Source: a gamma proteobacterium HdN1 (lineage in GTDB: Bacteria > Pseudomonadota > Gammaproteobacteria > Pseudomonadales > Ketobacteraceae). Taken from it: 64,000 nt of DNA. Of this stretch, positions 24,808-35,500 are shown piece by piece. Position numbers and translations under genes: made by a program. Below the pieces are notes generated by a model. It saw only the letters and a program-made list of their open reading frames with translations. It was not told where the DNA came from and did no database searches. The number at the start of each line of letters is the position of its first letter. Position 1 is the stretch's first letter. The DNA lies in NCBI GenBank assembly GCA_000198515.1, contig FP929140.1, positions 2,020,527 to 2,084,526 of the forward strand, read 5' to 3'.

Positions 24808-26474
24808 AGGCACGTTTTGCAAGTCCGTTCCTACTCACCGCGCTCTTACCCTCAATGCCCGCGTTGGCAGAAACCGGCGGAACCGCTAATAGTTCTGCGA
24901 TCGTGATGTTTCTGGTTTTTATTGTTCTTACCTTTGTCGTTACCGGCTGGGCCGCAAAGCGTACGAAAACCGCATCCGATTTTTATACGGCTGGCGGTGG
25001 CATTACGGGGTTACAGAATGGTCTCGCTATTTCAGGGGATTATCTCTCGGCGGCGTCGTTTTTGGGCATTGCCGGCATGGTCTATGTTTCTGGCTTCTAC
25101 GGGATGATATATGCCATCGGCTTCTTGTTTGGCTGGCCGGTGGTGATGTTTTTAATTGCCGAACGCCTGCGCAATCTAGGGCGCTTTAATTTTGCTGACG
25201 TTACCGCGTATCGGCTGGGTCAGGTCAAAATGCGCGTACTTGCGGCGAGCGCTTCGCTGTTGGTCATTGCTCTGTATTTGATTGCGCAAGTTGTGGGTGC
25301 CGGCAAATTGATTGTGCTGTTGTTTGGCCTAGATTATAAAATTTCGGTTGTGCTTGTTGGCACCATGATGATGATTTATGTCGGTTTTGGCGGCATGACG
25401 GCCACCACTTGGGTACAAATTATCAAAGCGGTTTTGATGCTTTTTGGCGCGACTTTGATGGTGTTTTTGGTAATGCTCGCCTTCAGTTTCAACCCAGATG
25501 CTTTATTGGCAGAGGCGGTAAAAACTCACCCTGCGGGTGACTCCATTTTGACATCGGCAGAGGCGATCAAAGCAAACCCGATCAACGCACTCTCGCTCGC
25601 CTTGGGGCTTGCCTTCGGTACGGCGGGCTTGCCGCATATTTTAATGCGGTTTTTTACCGTTCCGAATGCGGTGGAAGCACGCAAATCGGTGATATACGCC
25701 AGCATCTTTATTGGCTATTTCTACCTGTTGGTCTTCGTGATTGGCTTTGGTGCCGTTGCTCTACTTTCAAAGCATCCAGAATTTTTCCACACCGAACCGG
25801 GCCAGCCGATCAATATTATTAAGGACCTGATCGGCGGGCAAAATATGGTGGCTGTCCACCTTGCGAATGCGGTGGGTGGTAATCTTCTGCTCGGCTTTAT
25901 GGCAGCGGTTGCGTTCGCTACAATTGTTGCAGTCGTTGCCGGTTTGGCGCTAGCGGGCGCGCACGCCATCGCTCATGACCTTTATGCAAACGTTTTTGCT
26001 AGGGGGCGTGATTCAGACAAGCAGCAGTTGATTGTGTCGCGGATTTCTACGGTTGCCCTTGGGATTTTGGCGATCTTGCTGGGCATCGTTTTTGAAAACC
26101 AAAACGTCGCCTTTATGGTGGGCCTTGCCTTTGCGGTGGCGGCGAGTGCGAACTTTCCGGTATTGTTGCTATCGATTAGCTGGAGAGGGTGTACAACACG
26201 CGGCGCCTTGGTTGGAGGCTATACAGGGCTCACGGTTGCAACCGCATGGGTGGTGCTCTCTAGCACGGTTTGGGTGGATGTGTTTGGTTTTGCAGCGCCG
26301 ATTTCCCCCTTCCCAAACCCCGCGATTGTGTCGGTGCCGCTTGCGTTCTTTGTAATCTGGCTCTTCTCTGTGACCGATAAGAGCGCAGAGGCGCAGCACG
26401 AGCGCGATGGTTTTGATGCGCTGGAGGTTCGCAGCCAAACCGGCATCGGGGCGACGTCGGCGGTGGATCATTGA
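24804..26474 (+). CDS. actP: Cation/acetate symporter ActP
   Basis: This 556-residue sodium:solute symporter imports acetate and some other short acids. After an N-terminal signal-like segment (FLLTALLPSMPALA) come about 13 membrane helices with family motifs SDFYTAGGGITGLQNGLAISGD, YVGFGGMTATTWVQIIK and FGTAGLPHILMRFFTVPN. Length is typical of ActP. With the ethylmalonyl-CoA genes nearby, it suggests that the cell lives on acetate or related C2 units. Confidence 0.95.
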   Translation: MKARFASPFLLTALLPSMPALAETGGTANSSAIVMFLVFIVLTFVVTGWAAKRTKTASDFYTAGGGITGLQNGLAISGDYLSAASFLGIAGMVYVSGFYGMIYAIGFLFGWPVVMFLIAERLRNLGRFNFADVTAYRLGQVKMRVLAASASLLVIALYLIAQVVGAGKLIVLLFGLDYKISVVLVGTMMMIYVGFGGMTATTWVQIIKAVLMLFGATLMVFLVMLAFSFNPDALLAEAVKTHPAGDSILTSAEAIKANPINALSLALGLAFGTAGLPHILMRFFTVPNAVEARKSVIYASIFIGYFYLLVFVIGFGAVALLSKHPEFFHTEPGQPINIIKDLIGGQNMVAVHLANAVGGNLLLGFMAAVAFATIVAVVAGLALAGAHAIAHDLYANVFARGRDSDKQQLIVSRISTVALGILAILLGIVFENQNVAFMVGLAFAVAASANFPVLLLSISWRGCTTRGALVGGYTGLTVATAWVVLSSTVWVDVFGFAAPISPFPNPAIVSVPLAFFVIWLFSVTDKSAEAQHERDGFDALEVRSQTGIGATSAVDH

Positions 26475-26548
26475 TATTGTAAAGGCGCTGATTTTTACGG
26501 GTTTATTCATTACTTTTACTGGCTTTTTCTACTGAATAAGGCGGCACT

Positions 26549-26992
26549 ATGTACCAGAAAATTCTGATTCCCACCGATGGCTCTGAACTTGCGAATAAGG
26601 GCTTGGAGCACGGCTTGAGACTGGCAGCAGCCACCGGCGCTAAAGCCGTTGTGCTTACCGCTACGGAGCCTTGGCAGCCAATTGATGCAGGGCAGGTGTG
26701 GGGTGGCTCGTCGATTTTGATGGAGGAGTACAACAAGCGCTCACGTGATTCTGCAGATGCGATTCTTGCGCATGCAACCAAACGTGCGGCAGAGTTGGGC
26801 GCGGCCTGCGAGCCGCTTTACCAGCCCGACCGCTATCCAGCAGATGCGATTCTTGACGCGGCCAAATCGGAAGGGATCGACCTGATTGTCATGGCCACTC
26901 ACGGCCGCCGTGGACTTAACCGTTTGCTATTGGGTAGTCAGGCGAATGTCGTGGTCACGCATTCCTTGGTGCCGGTATTGATGGTGCGCTAA
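26549..26992 (+). CDS. Universal stress protein (UspA family)
   Basis: This 147-residue UspA-type protein begins with YQKILIPTDGSELANKGLEH and has the C-terminal ATP-binding motif ATHGRRGLNRLLLGSQANVVVTHS (G-2x-G-9x-G-S/T). It lies 74 bp after actP and is followed by a strong terminator, so it is likely the last gene of this unit. Confidence 0.94.
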   Translation: MYQKILIPTDGSELANKGLEHGLRLAAATGAKAVVLTATEPWQPIDAGQVWGGSSILMEEYNKRSRDSADAILAHATKRAAELGAACEPLYQPDRYPADAILDAAKSEGIDLIVMATHGRRGLNRLLLGSQANVVVTHSLVPVLMVR

Positions 26993-27017
26993 GCCGCAGC
27001 TTCGCTTTTGGTAATGT

Positions 27018-27057
27018 AAGGCCCAGTTGGCAGGGAAACCTGTCTTCTGGGCCTTTT
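27018..27057 (+). terminator. Rho-independent terminator after the Usp gene
   Basis: A 9-bp stem AAGGCCCAG / CTGGGCCTT (27018-27026, 27047-27055) has an inner CAGG/CCTG pairing and is followed by a short T-run. It ends the DUF485-actP-usp unit. Confidence 0.85.
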
Positions 27058-27084
27058 GTGTACGCCCATCATGGGTGTCAGAAT

Positions 27085-27378
27085 CTAGGAGCATGCTACA
27101 GCGATCTTTAAACCAAGAGCATGCGCAATCTTGCTGACAGTGGCAAAGCTTGGATTGCCAGTACCGGAAAGCGCCTTGTAAATTCCCATGCGGGTGAGGC
27201 CTGTTTTGGCAGCGAGTTGCGTTATGTTGCGCGCGCGAGCCACATCGCCGAGTGCCGCAAGGAACAGAGCAGGGTCGTTCTCATTAGCGCAGGCGGTAAG
27301 ATAGGCTGCGATGTCCTCTTCGGTCTCAAGGTAGTCGGCGGTGTCGTAGCGAGTGAAGGTCTCTTTGGTCTTGGCCAT
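27085..27378 (-). CDS. HigA-like antitoxin (addiction module antidote, HTH)
   Basis: This is an antidote of about 97 residues. YDTADYLETEEDIAAYLTAC is typical of this group, and a C-terminal helix-turn-helix reads NITQLAAKTGLTRMGIYKAL. The ATG at 27378 has GGGAGA upstream. In-frame codons at 27384 and 27393 are possible but less likely. It directly follows the toxin gene, the reversed order typical of HigBA-like modules. Confidence 0.9.
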   Translation of the reverse strand: MAKTKETFTRYDTADYLETEEDIAAYLTACANENDPALFLAALGDVARARNITQLAAKTGLTRMGIYKALSGTGNPSFATVSKIAHALGLKIAVACS

Positions 27379-27380
27379 GA

Positions 27381-27677
27381 TCATGTCTCCCAAGATGCGG
27401 CAATTTCAGAGGCGAGCCGTATGTCTTTGCTTTGAGAGGATTTATCTCCGCCACAGAGCAGAAGAATCAAGGTCTTGCCCTTGAATGTGTAGTAGACGCG
27501 GTAGCCAGGGCCGTAGTCGATCTTGAGCTCGTTGATGCCGCCCTTGAGCGAACGGAACTGGCCGGGATTCCCGAGGGAAAGGCGTCTGATGCGAACCTCA
27601 ACCCTCGCCTTGGCGTCTCGGTCGCTCAAGCCACGAAGCCAGCTGTCAAAGGTGCTGCTCTTGAGGATTTCGTACAT
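27381..27677 (-). CDS. HigB/RelE-like toxin (addiction module killer protein)
   Basis: This 98-residue RelE-superfamily toxin reads FDSWLRGLSDRDAKARVEVRI, then LKGGINELKIDYGPGYRVYYT and LILLLCGGDKSSQSKDI. These match the phage-derived Gp49-like/HigB group, thought to cut mRNA at the ribosome. The toxin gene comes first, directly downstream of a palindromic operator, and the antitoxin follows. Confidence 0.92.
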   Translation of the reverse strand: MYEILKSSTFDSWLRGLSDRDAKARVEVRIRRLSLGNPGQFRSLKGGINELKIDYGPGYRVYYTFKGKTLILLLCGGDKSSQSKDIRLASEIAASWET

Positions 27678-27681
27678 GGAG

Positions 27682-27724
27682 CATAGCGTAAATCATGGTT
27701 TACGCTATGTCAACTGTGGTTGAC
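27682..27724 (-). promoter_or_regulatory. Operator and promoter of the HigBA-like module
   Basis: A perfect 11-bp inverted repeat CATAGCGTAAA / TTTACGCTATG (27682-27692, 27699-27709) lies just upstream of the toxin start. A second palindrome GTCAAC / GTTGAC (27709-27714, 27719-27724) adjoins it. On the minus strand TTGACA, a 17-bp spacer and TACGCT form a plausible promoter that overlaps the first palindrome, as expected for autorepression by the antitoxin. Confidence 0.75.
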
Positions 27725-27937
27725 TCGCTTGTTGGCTTGCTCCTGCCGCATAAGGCGTGATGGTTGAGATCTGTCGCATTCCTTTTGGTTATGCAGTGCA
27801 TAGCAAATATGAAATTGTTTTATTGTGATGTGCAGGCTAGCATCATACCGTTCTATCAAAGCTCTTGCCGCGTTTTGCTTGCGAGAGCGCTTGATTCTTT
27901 CACCAACTGATTCTTTAACCGACTACGGAGCGCAGGC

Positions 27938-29341
27938 ATGGCCGGGAAAACCCTGTACGACAAACTCTGGGAATCGCACATCGTAAAGCAGCGCGATGAT
28001 GGCACCGCCTTGATCTACATTGATCGCCATCTTCTCCACGAAGTGACCACCCCTCAAGCCTTCGAAGGCCTGCGCCTTGCGGGTCGAAAACCGTGGCGCA
28101 TCGACGCCAATATCGCGACGCCAGACCACAACGTACCCACCACACCCCGCACGGGCCCCATTGAAGACCCGATCTCGCGGATTCAGGTGCAAACGCTGGA
28201 CGACAACTGCGACGAATACGGCATCCTCGAATTCAAAATGAAGGATATTCGCCAAGGAATCGTACACGTGATCGGCCCCGAACAGGGCGCGACCCTGCCC
28301 GGCACCACCATCGTTTGCGGTGATTCCCATACCGCAACCCACGGTGCTTTTGGTGCGCTTGCCCACGGAATTGGCACCTCGGAAGTCGAGCACGTCCTCG
28401 CAACCCAGTGCCTGATTCAGCGTAAGATGAAAAACATGGCCGTGCGCATCAACGGCCCTGTAAAACCCGGAGTGACCGCCAAAGACATCATTCTGCACAT
28501 TATCGGTGTGATTGGTACTGCTGGCGGAACGGGCCATGCCATCGAATTTTGTGGTGAAGGCATCGAAAACCTCTCCATCGAAGGCCGTATGACCGTCTGC
28601 AACATGGCCATCGAAGGCGGTGCTCGCAGTGGAATGGTTGCGGTGGATGAGAAAACCATCGAATACTTCAAGGGCCGCCCTTACGCACCCAAAGGCGAAA
28701 TGTGGGATCGCGCCGTGGCCTACTGGCGCACCCTCAAGAGCGACCCCGACGCGGTATTCGATACCGAAGTCAATATCGACGGCGCCGACATCAAGCCTAT
28801 GGTCAGCTGGGGCACCTCACCGGAAATGGTCGTCACCATCGACCAAGCTTTGCCGGATCCAGAAAAAGAAGCCGATCCAGTCAAAGCCGATGGCATGCGC
28901 CGCGCCTACAAATACATGGGCCTGAAGCCTGGCATTACGATGGCAGACGTCGTTCCTGATCGCGTATTTATCGGTTCCTGCACCAACGCACGCATCGAAG
29001 ATTTGCGCGCGGCTGCTGCGGTAATTAAAGGCAGATCCGTATCCCCCAAAGTCAAACAAGCGATGGTGGTTCCTGGCTCTGGGCTCGTAAAACAGCAGGC
29101 CGAGAAGGAAGGCATCGACAAGCTCTTTTTGGCGGCAGGGTTTGAATGGCGCGAACCGGGCTGTTCCATGTGCCTCGCCATGAACGCCGACCGTTTGGGC
29201 GATGGCGAGCACTGTGCATCCACCTCTAACCGCAACTTTGAAGGTCGCCAAGGCCACGGTGGGCGCACCCATCTGGTGAGCCCCGCGATGGCGGTGGCTG
29301 CGGCAATTGCCGGTAAGTTTGTTGACGTTCGCGATTTTTGA
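27938..29341 (+). CDS. leuC: 3-isopropylmalate dehydratase large subunit
   Basis: This 467-residue aconitase-family subunit isomerises 2- to 3-isopropylmalate in leucine synthesis. The [4Fe-4S] ligands are in [12 protein letters not shown] (Cys near 347) and [10 protein letters not shown] (two Cys near 407-410). [20 protein letters not shown] is the usual N-terminal signature. It is the first gene of the leu cluster. The 213 bp between the HigBA operator and this gene should hold the leu promoter; I saw no clear leader peptide. Confidence 0.97.
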   Translation: MAGKTLYDKLWESHIVKQRDDGTALIYIDRHLLHEVTTPQAFEGLRLAGRKPWRIDANIATPDHNVPTTPRTGPIEDPISRIQVQTLDDNCDEYGILEFKMKDIRQGIVHVIGPEQGATLPGTTIVCGDSHTATHGAFGALAHGIGTSEVEHVLATQCLIQRKMKNMAVRINGPVKPGVTAKDIILHIIGVIGTAGGTGHAIEFCGEGIENLSIEGRMTVCNMAIEGGARSGMVAVDEKTIEYFKGRPYAPKGEMWDRAVAYWRTLKSDPDAVFDTEVNIDGADIKPMVSWGTSPEMVVTIDQALPDPEKEADPVKADGMRRAYKYMGLKPGITMADVVPDRVFIGSCTNARIEDLRAAAAVIKGRSVSPKVKQAMVVPGSGLVKQQAEKEGIDKLFLAAGFEWREPGCSMCLAMNADRLGDGEHCASTSNRNFEGRQGHGGRTHLVSPAMAVAAAIAGKFVDVRDF

Positions 29342-29364
29342 GTACCACGAAAAGAGGCTAGATT

Positions 29365-30012
29365 ATGCAAAAATACACCGTTGAATCCGGCATCGTGGCA
29401 CCTATGGATCGCGCCAACGTCGATACCGATCAGATCATCCCAAAACAATTCCTGAAATCCATCAAGCGTAGCGGCTTCGGCCCTAACCTGTTTGATGAAT
29501 GGCGTTATCTGGATATTGGTCAGCCGGGGCAAGATTGCAGCAAGCGCCCACTGAACCCAGAGTTTGTCTTGAATGCACCGCGTTATAAAGGTGCCAGCAT
29601 TTTGCTCGCGCGCCGCAACTTTGGGTGTGGTTCCAGTCGCGAGCATGCACCTTGGGCGTTATTGGATTACGGTTTCCGTACGGTAATTGCACCGTCGTTT
29701 GCCGATATCTTTTTCAATAATTGCTTCCAGAACGGCATTTTGCCGATTCAGCTAAGCGAAAAAATTATTGATACCCTGTTCGAGCACGTTCACGCCAATG
29801 AAGGCTATTCCCTTACCGTAAATCTCGAAGAACAGGTAGTGCTTTCCCCTGAAGGCGATCGTTATCCGTTTGAGGTCGATCCTTTCCGCAAGCATTGCCT
29901 ACTCAATGGTTTGGACGACATCGGCCTCACTTTGGTGGATGCAGATGCCATTCGCGCCTACGAACTGCGCAAACGTCAAGAAACTCCGTGGCTGTTTGAT
30001 GTGATTCGCTAA
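29365..30012 (+). CDS. leuD: 3-isopropylmalate dehydratase small subunit
   Basis: This 215-residue partner of LeuC carries the swivel domain: [20 protein letters not shown] at the N-terminus and [19 protein letters not shown] in the centre. The length is normal. It follows leuC by 23 bp and is itself followed by a hairpin terminator. Confidence 0.97.
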   Translation: MQKYTVESGIVAPMDRANVDTDQIIPKQFLKSIKRSGFGPNLFDEWRYLDIGQPGQDCSKRPLNPEFVLNAPRYKGASILLARRNFGCGSSREHAPWALLDYGFRTVIAPSFADIFFNNCFQNGILPIQLSEKIIDTLFEHVHANEGYSLTVNLEEQVVLSPEGDRYPFEVDPFRKHCLLNGLDDIGLTLVDADAIRAYELRKRQETPWLFDVIR

Positions 30013-30030
30013 ACCAAAACAGCGTTGCGG

Positions 30031-30061
30031 AAAGAGCTCTTTTGTAAAGGGGCTCTTTTTT
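30031..30061 (+). terminator. Hairpin terminator between leuD and leuB
   Basis: AAAGAGC (30031-30037) pairs with GCTCTTT (30052-30058) and a T-run follows. It may only partly stop transcription, since leuB is normally expressed with leuCD. Confidence 0.7.
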
Positions 30062-30102
30062 GTTTCTCTCTATCTTCCAACTCCATAAAGTGAATTTTTC
30101 GT

Positions 30103-31185
30103 ATGAGCAAAACCATTCTTATCCTCGAAGGCGATGGCATCGGCCCTGAAATCATCCAGCAAGCACAGCGCGTTCTGGAGCTGGTGAACGAGCGCTTCCA
30201 GCTTGGCATCACTTTTACCCATGGCTTGCTCGGCGGCGCAGCGATTGACGCAACTGGAAATCCGCTCCCAGAGGACACCCTCGCCAAAGCAAAAGCAGCA
30301 GATGCAATCCTGTTAGGTGCAGTAGGCGGCCCGAAATGGGAACCACTACCGATGGCGCAACGCCCAGAGCGCGGCTTGTTGGGCATTCGCTCCACGCTGA
30401 ACCTTTTTGCGAACCTACGCCCCGCAATTCTGTACCCACAATTAGTTCACGCGTCCAGCCTTAAGCCGGAATTAGTATCGGGCTTGAATATTCTGATCGT
30501 TCGCGAACTGACTGGAGACATCTACTTTGGCCAGCCGCGCGGCGTGCGCACGCTCGAAAATGGCGAGCGCGAAGGCTTCAACACGGCGGTCTATCGCGAG
30601 TCCGAAATCCGCCGGATCGGCAAAGTCGCCTTTGATCTTGCTCAAAAGCGCGGCGGCAAACTCTGCTCCGTAGACAAGGCAAACGTGATGGAAGTCACCG
30701 AATTGTGGCGTGAAGTCATGACGGAGCTGGGGAAAGACTACCCAGCGGTAGCTTTGTCTCATATGTATGTGGATAATGCAGCGATGCAACTTGTGCGAGC
30801 GCCCAAGCAGTTCGATGTGGTCGTAACCGGAAACTTGTTCGGGGATATTTTGTCGGATGAGGCTGCGATGCTGACCGGCTCAATTGGAATGCTGCCCTCG
30901 GCCTCGCTAGACGAAAACGCCAAGGGAATGTACGAACCCTGCCACGGCTCGGCGCCCGATATCGCTGGCAAAAACCTTGCAAACCCCTTGGCGACGATCT
31001 TGTCGGCCGCGATGTTGCTGCGCTACTCGTTGAATGCGGCAGACGCAGCGGATGCAATTGAGCTGGCGGTCAGCCAAGTGCTGGATCAGGGGTATCGTAC
31101 CGGAGATATTTATACCGAAGGCACCCGCAAGGTGGGTACGAGTGAAATGGGAGATGCGGTCATCAACGCGCTTCAGGGCAGTTGA
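30103..31185 (+). CDS. leuB: 3-isopropylmalate dehydrogenase
   Basis: This 360-residue NAD-dependent enzyme carries out oxidative decarboxylation in leucine synthesis. It has [10 protein letters not shown] at the start, the [13 protein letters not shown] substrate arginines, and the metal-binding [14 protein letters not shown] with [11 protein letters not shown]. Length and motifs are complete. Confidence 0.97.
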   Translation: MSKTILILEGDGIGPEIIQQAQRVLELVNERFQLGITFTHGLLGGAAIDATGNPLPEDTLAKAKAADAILLGAVGGPKWEPLPMAQRPERGLLGIRSTLNLFANLRPAILYPQLVHASSLKPELVSGLNILIVRELTGDIYFGQPRGVRTLENGEREGFNTAVYRESEIRRIGKVAFDLAQKRGGKLCSVDKANVMEVTELWREVMTELGKDYPAVALSHMYVDNAAMQLVRAPKQFDVVVTGNLFGDILSDEAAMLTGSIGMLPSASLDENAKGMYEPCHGSAPDIAGKNLANPLATILSAAMLLRYSLNAADAADAIELAVSQVLDQGYRTGDIYTEGTRKVGTSEMGDAVINALQGS

Positions 31186-31237
31186 TGAAATTGCATGGAT
31201 GTAGCTAAATGGTAATCTTTACTTTGGAGTATCAGGA

Positions 31238-32260
31238 ATGAGCAAGACGTTTGACGTTGCCGTTGTCGGAGCCACGGGCGCGGTGGGGCAAACCATGATT
31301 CAGGTGCTGGAAGAGCGCAACTTTCCGGTGGGTAAATTGTATCCGCTTGCCAGCGCACGTTCGGTTGGCAAAAAGGTAGAATTCAAGGGCAAGTATTACA
31401 CCATTGAAGACCTTGCCACCTTTGATTTCTCGAAAGTAAAGATTGCGTTGTTCTCGGCAGGTGGCAGCGTTTCGGCAGAGTTTGCGCCGAAGGCAGCAGC
31501 GGCAGGGGCAATCGTGATTGATAACACCTCACACTTCCGCTACCACGATGATATACCACTGGTGGTGCCTGAAGTGAATGCTGCCAAAATCGCCGACTAC
31601 AAAGCTACCGGCATCATTGCGAACCCAAATTGCTCAACGATCCAGATGCTGGTGGCGCTCAAGCCCATCCACGATGCGGTTGGCATTGAACGCATCAACG
31701 TCTGCACCTATCAGGCAGTATCAGGCACCGGCCAGAAAGCCATAGAAGAACTGGCCGCGCAAACGCGCAACCTGCTCAACGCCCAGCCGATCGAATCCAA
31801 TGTTTATCCCAAGCAGATTGCGTTTAACTGCATTCCGCAGATCGACGTGTTCCAAGAAAACGGCTACACCAAAGAAGAAATGAAAATGGTGTGGGAAACC
31901 CACAAGATCATGGGTGACGAAAACATCACGGTCAACCCGACCTGTGTTCGCGTTCCGGTGTTCTTCGGCCATTCTGAAGCCGTACACATCGAAACCAAGA
32001 AAAAAATCTCCGCAGACGAAGTGCGGGCACTGCTTGAAAAGGCCCCAGGCGTCAAGGTGCTCGATGAGCGCAAGCCCGGCGGCTACCCCACTGCAGTAAC
32101 CGAGGCGGCAGGCAACGGCGACACTTACGTGGGTCGTATCCGCGAAGATCTTTCGCACCCGCGCGGTATCGACCTCTGGGTCGTGGCCGATAACGTTCGC
32201 AAAGGTGCTGCGACCAACAGCGTACAAATTGCAGAAGAGCTGATTAAAGACTATCTATAA
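31238..32260 (+). CDS. asd: Aspartate-semialdehyde dehydrogenase
   Basis: This 340-residue NADP-dependent enzyme makes aspartate semialdehyde for lysine, methionine and threonine. The N-terminus has VVGATGAVGQTM. The catalytic cysteine is in ANPNCSTIQM near residue 132, and the C-terminal VRVPVFFGHSEAVHIE supplies the substrate arginine/histidine region. Its stop codon is the first base triplet of a 23-bp direct repeat. Confidence 0.97.
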   Translation: MSKTFDVAVVGATGAVGQTMIQVLEERNFPVGKLYPLASARSVGKKVEFKGKYYTIEDLATFDFSKVKIALFSAGGSVSAEFAPKAAAAGAIVIDNTSHFRYHDDIPLVVPEVNAAKIADYKATGIIANPNCSTIQMLVALKPIHDAVGIERINVCTYQAVSGTGQKAIEELAAQTRNLLNAQPIESNVYPKQIAFNCIPQIDVFQENGYTKEEMKMVWETHKIMGDENITVNPTCVRVPVFFGHSEAVHIETKKKISADEVRALLEKAPGVKVLDERKPGGYPTAVTEAAGNGDTYVGRIREDLSHPRGIDLWVVADNVRKGAATNSVQIAEELIKDYL

Positions 32261-32303
32261 GTCTGGGAAGAAGCGAGCTGTAAGTCTGGGAAGGAGCGAG
32301 CGC
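32258..32303 (+). repeat. 23-bp tandem duplication including the asd stop codon
   Basis: TAAGTCTGGGAAGAAGCGAG... (32258-32280) is followed at once by a near copy (32281-32303) with three base changes. The first TAA is the asd stop. It lies in the 311-bp asd-fimV gap, which otherwise holds only a terminator and the fimV promoter region. Confidence 0.85.
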
Positions 32304-32348
32304 TCACTGTTTTTGTGGGTTCGCGGCTTGCTTAAAAAACCCAACAAT

Positions 32349-32384
32349 AACGGGCGGATATCGCAAGGTATTCGCCCGTTTTCT
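32349..32384 (+). terminator. Rho-independent terminator after asd
   Basis: The stem AACGGGCG / CGCCCGTT (32349-32356, 32373-32380) continues inward with an ATA/TAT pairing and is followed by TTTCTT. It separates asd from fimV. Confidence 0.8.
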
Positions 32385-32571
32385 TGATAAATTCTGCAAG
32401 CGAAGTCGCATATTTTCAAAAATTGGCTGACAAGCCTACAGAGAAAGCTATCCTTGTTAGGGGTAACTTTCTCATTTTGTGGCGCAAGCGCCCGTGCATG
32501 TCTATCACGTGCCAGAGAACCTTACAGCATCAGAAAGATACCCGTGCAAACAGGACGAAAAGGGTTGAGCG

Positions 32572-35500
32572 ATGGTTCGTAAACTTGCTGCAGCATTATT
32601 AGGCGCCGGCGTGATGATCCCCGGCCTTGTTCAGGCTTTGGGGCTTGGCGGTATCAAACTTCACTCTGCATTGAGCGAACCTCTGAATGCCGAAATTGAG
32701 CTCGTTCAAGTGCGCGGAGTCGGCGCCGACGAGATTCTAGCCGCACTTGCTGCGAGTTCGGAATTTCAGGCGCGGGGGATTGAACGCTTCCATTATCTAA
32801 ATGACTTGCGGTTTCAGGTGCAGGTGAACCCCAATGGGCGATCCTTTATCAAGGTAACCTCACGAAAAGCCATTACCGAACCTGGTCTGGATTTCTTGGT
32901 TGATGTGCACTGGCCGGATGGCCGCTTGGTGCGTGAATACTCCGTTCTACTCGATCCGCCCACCTACCGTCCTCAGCCTGCCCCCCGAATTCAGCCGGCC
33001 ACTGCTAGTCGCGCGCCGACGCAAAGCGCGGCGCCTGCGAGCTCCGCCGTTGGGCAGCGTGGCGCATCTTCGCCCGCTCCGAGCCGATCCTCGCAAGAAG
33101 CGCCACCGGCCAATTTCGGCGCATTGGGCGGCTACGGCCCCACTGGGCCTGCCGACAGCCTTTGGGAAATTGCCACACAGTTGCGCCCATCAGAACGCGC
33201 GACCATTCAGCAGACCATGCTCGCGATTCAGCAGCTCAATCCGAATGCATTTCTTAACAACAACATCAACCTGCTCAAGAAAGGCCAAGTGCTGCGTGCG
33301 CCCAGTGAGAGCGATGCTCTCACCATTAGTGCGAAAGATGCCATTCAGCGGGTAACGGAGCAGAATCAGGCGTGGCGTAATCGCGGTGCATCCGGCGCAC
33401 AAGCGGCTCCTGTAGACACGACCGGAAAAGGCGGCGGTGTCGTCCCGACCCGAGTGGAAGGCGAAGATGGCAAGCTCACTCTGCTCGCTCCAGCACGAAC
33501 AGAAGCTGCAAGCCAAGAGAGTGCGCAGGGTGGCACCGCCAAAGCCGAGAGCGGTGGCGGGGTTTTGCGCGACAAGTTGGCGCTGGCCGAGGAGAATGCC
33601 GACAAAGCACGGCTCGAAAACACCGATCTGAAGCAGCGAATCTCCGATCTGCAAGAGCAGGCAAAAACCTCAGAGCAGCTGATCCAGCTCAAAAATGACC
33701 AGCTCGCTGCGCTGCAGAAGCAGGTAGAAGAGCTTCAGGCGCTTGCCCAAAGCAAGTCACCGGACACAAGCCACGCGAAACAGCCATCAGATCAGGCCGC
33801 ATCCACGCCAAACGCAGCGGAGGAGCCCACCGCAACAGCGCCTGAAACACCTGTCACCACGCCCGCTCCTGAGGCAGCCACCGATGCAGCCACCTCTCTG
33901 GTGGAACCGGCCAAGGTCGAGGCGGTGGAACCAGAATCCGCGCCATCCGAACCCGCAAAAGCTGCTGAACCTGACGCATCTGCCACGGCAGAACCTGCAG
34001 CCACCGAAAACCTTGCGCCCCCAGCGAAAGGCGAGGGCACGAATGACATTCCGGCAGACCACCCTGTCATTGGTGAGGTCGAATCGCCCGCCTTGGTTAC
34101 GCCGGAATCAGCCTCACAGACGGCATCTCTCGCAGAAACAACGCCGGTAGCCAAGGAAAATAAACCCGCGGCAACCCAGCAAGCGAGCGCAGAACCCGCA
34201 ACGCTTGCAGAAGAAGTCCTTTCAAATTGGGTTTACCTGATGGGCGCGCTCGGCCTTGGAATCATTGGCATTAGCGTGATCGCCATGCGCCGCCGCAAGG
34301 AGGAGGAAGCCCTCGCAGAAATGGACGACACTCTTGCTGAATCGTTCCGCTTGCCAGACACTGCTCGCAAGCTGGCCCCCGCAGCGATCCCAGAAGAACC
34401 CGAAGCGCTTGATGAAGTTGTTGCGCTTGAAAGTGAGGCTCCAAGCGAAGCACCGCCGGCGAAAGATGTACTGGAAGAGGCGGAAGTCTATATTGCTTAT
34501 GGGCGTTTGAATCAGGCCACGGATCTTCTGCAAGCCGCCGCTGAAAAACAGCCTGCACGTGACGATATTCGCCTGAAATTGCTAGAAATCGCGGTGGAAT
34601 CGAAGAATCTCGCCCTGTTCGAGAAGCACGCCGCTGCAATCCGCAGCAACGGGAAAGCGGGTAGCATCGCCCGCATGGATAGCCTGTATCAGTCCCTAGG
34701 GTTGGCTGCCGCGAGCGTTGCACCTGCCGTACCTCCTGCTGTTTCTCTAGCACAAGAACCGGCAGCAAAAGGCCTTGATACCGACCATACTGATCACGGC
34801 GACCTCCATGATCTAGAATTTGAGGCCCCTGACCTAGATTTCCAATCTTCAGATCTTGTAGAACCCGCTACGAGCACTGCCCGCGATGAAAAATCCAGCG
34901 GGCTGGACTTCTCGTTGGATTTTGAACCCAGCGGGCTTTCACGTTCTGGCGAGCTTTCACGTTCAGAGAGCGCCAAAACGGGTGTTGCGAGCCCGCAAGC
35001 GGCCGCGCAAGACGACCATTCTCTCGATTTTGATCTGGAAATGGATCTTGATAAAGAGTTTGGCCACCTTGAAGATGCGCCGGAACCTCCTGTGGCTGAG
35101 AAGGTCGCTGAAATTCCATCTCTTGATTTCGAGGAAGCAGAATCAAGCGACGTGCGCCATGCGATGGATTTTGAAAGCGAAGCGACCATTGACTCAAGCT
35201 CCGCCGCACTGCTCGCAAACGAACTCGACTTTGACGCCCCCAGCGAGCCGCGCGCAGAATCGGCTGGTTTGGGCGAACTTGATTTCGCTCCCTCCGAAGA
35301 ACAGCCGCCTCATGAGGCGTCCTCTATTGAAGGACTCTCGATTGAAGAGCTCTCTATAGAAGAGCCGTCCCACGAAGCGCTTGCGTTCGATGAGCTCGCG
35401 CTAGACGAGCATGAGCCCGTAGAATTCTCGCTCGACGCGCCTGTTGCGAATGAAGCGGCCAAGCCCGCCCCAGTAGCAGAAAGCCCGTCCAAATTTGTGG

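Noticed and set aside
32384-32602. 72-codon open frame before fimV
   Set aside because: It overlaps the fimV start in another frame and lacks a ribosome site. Read as leader DNA.
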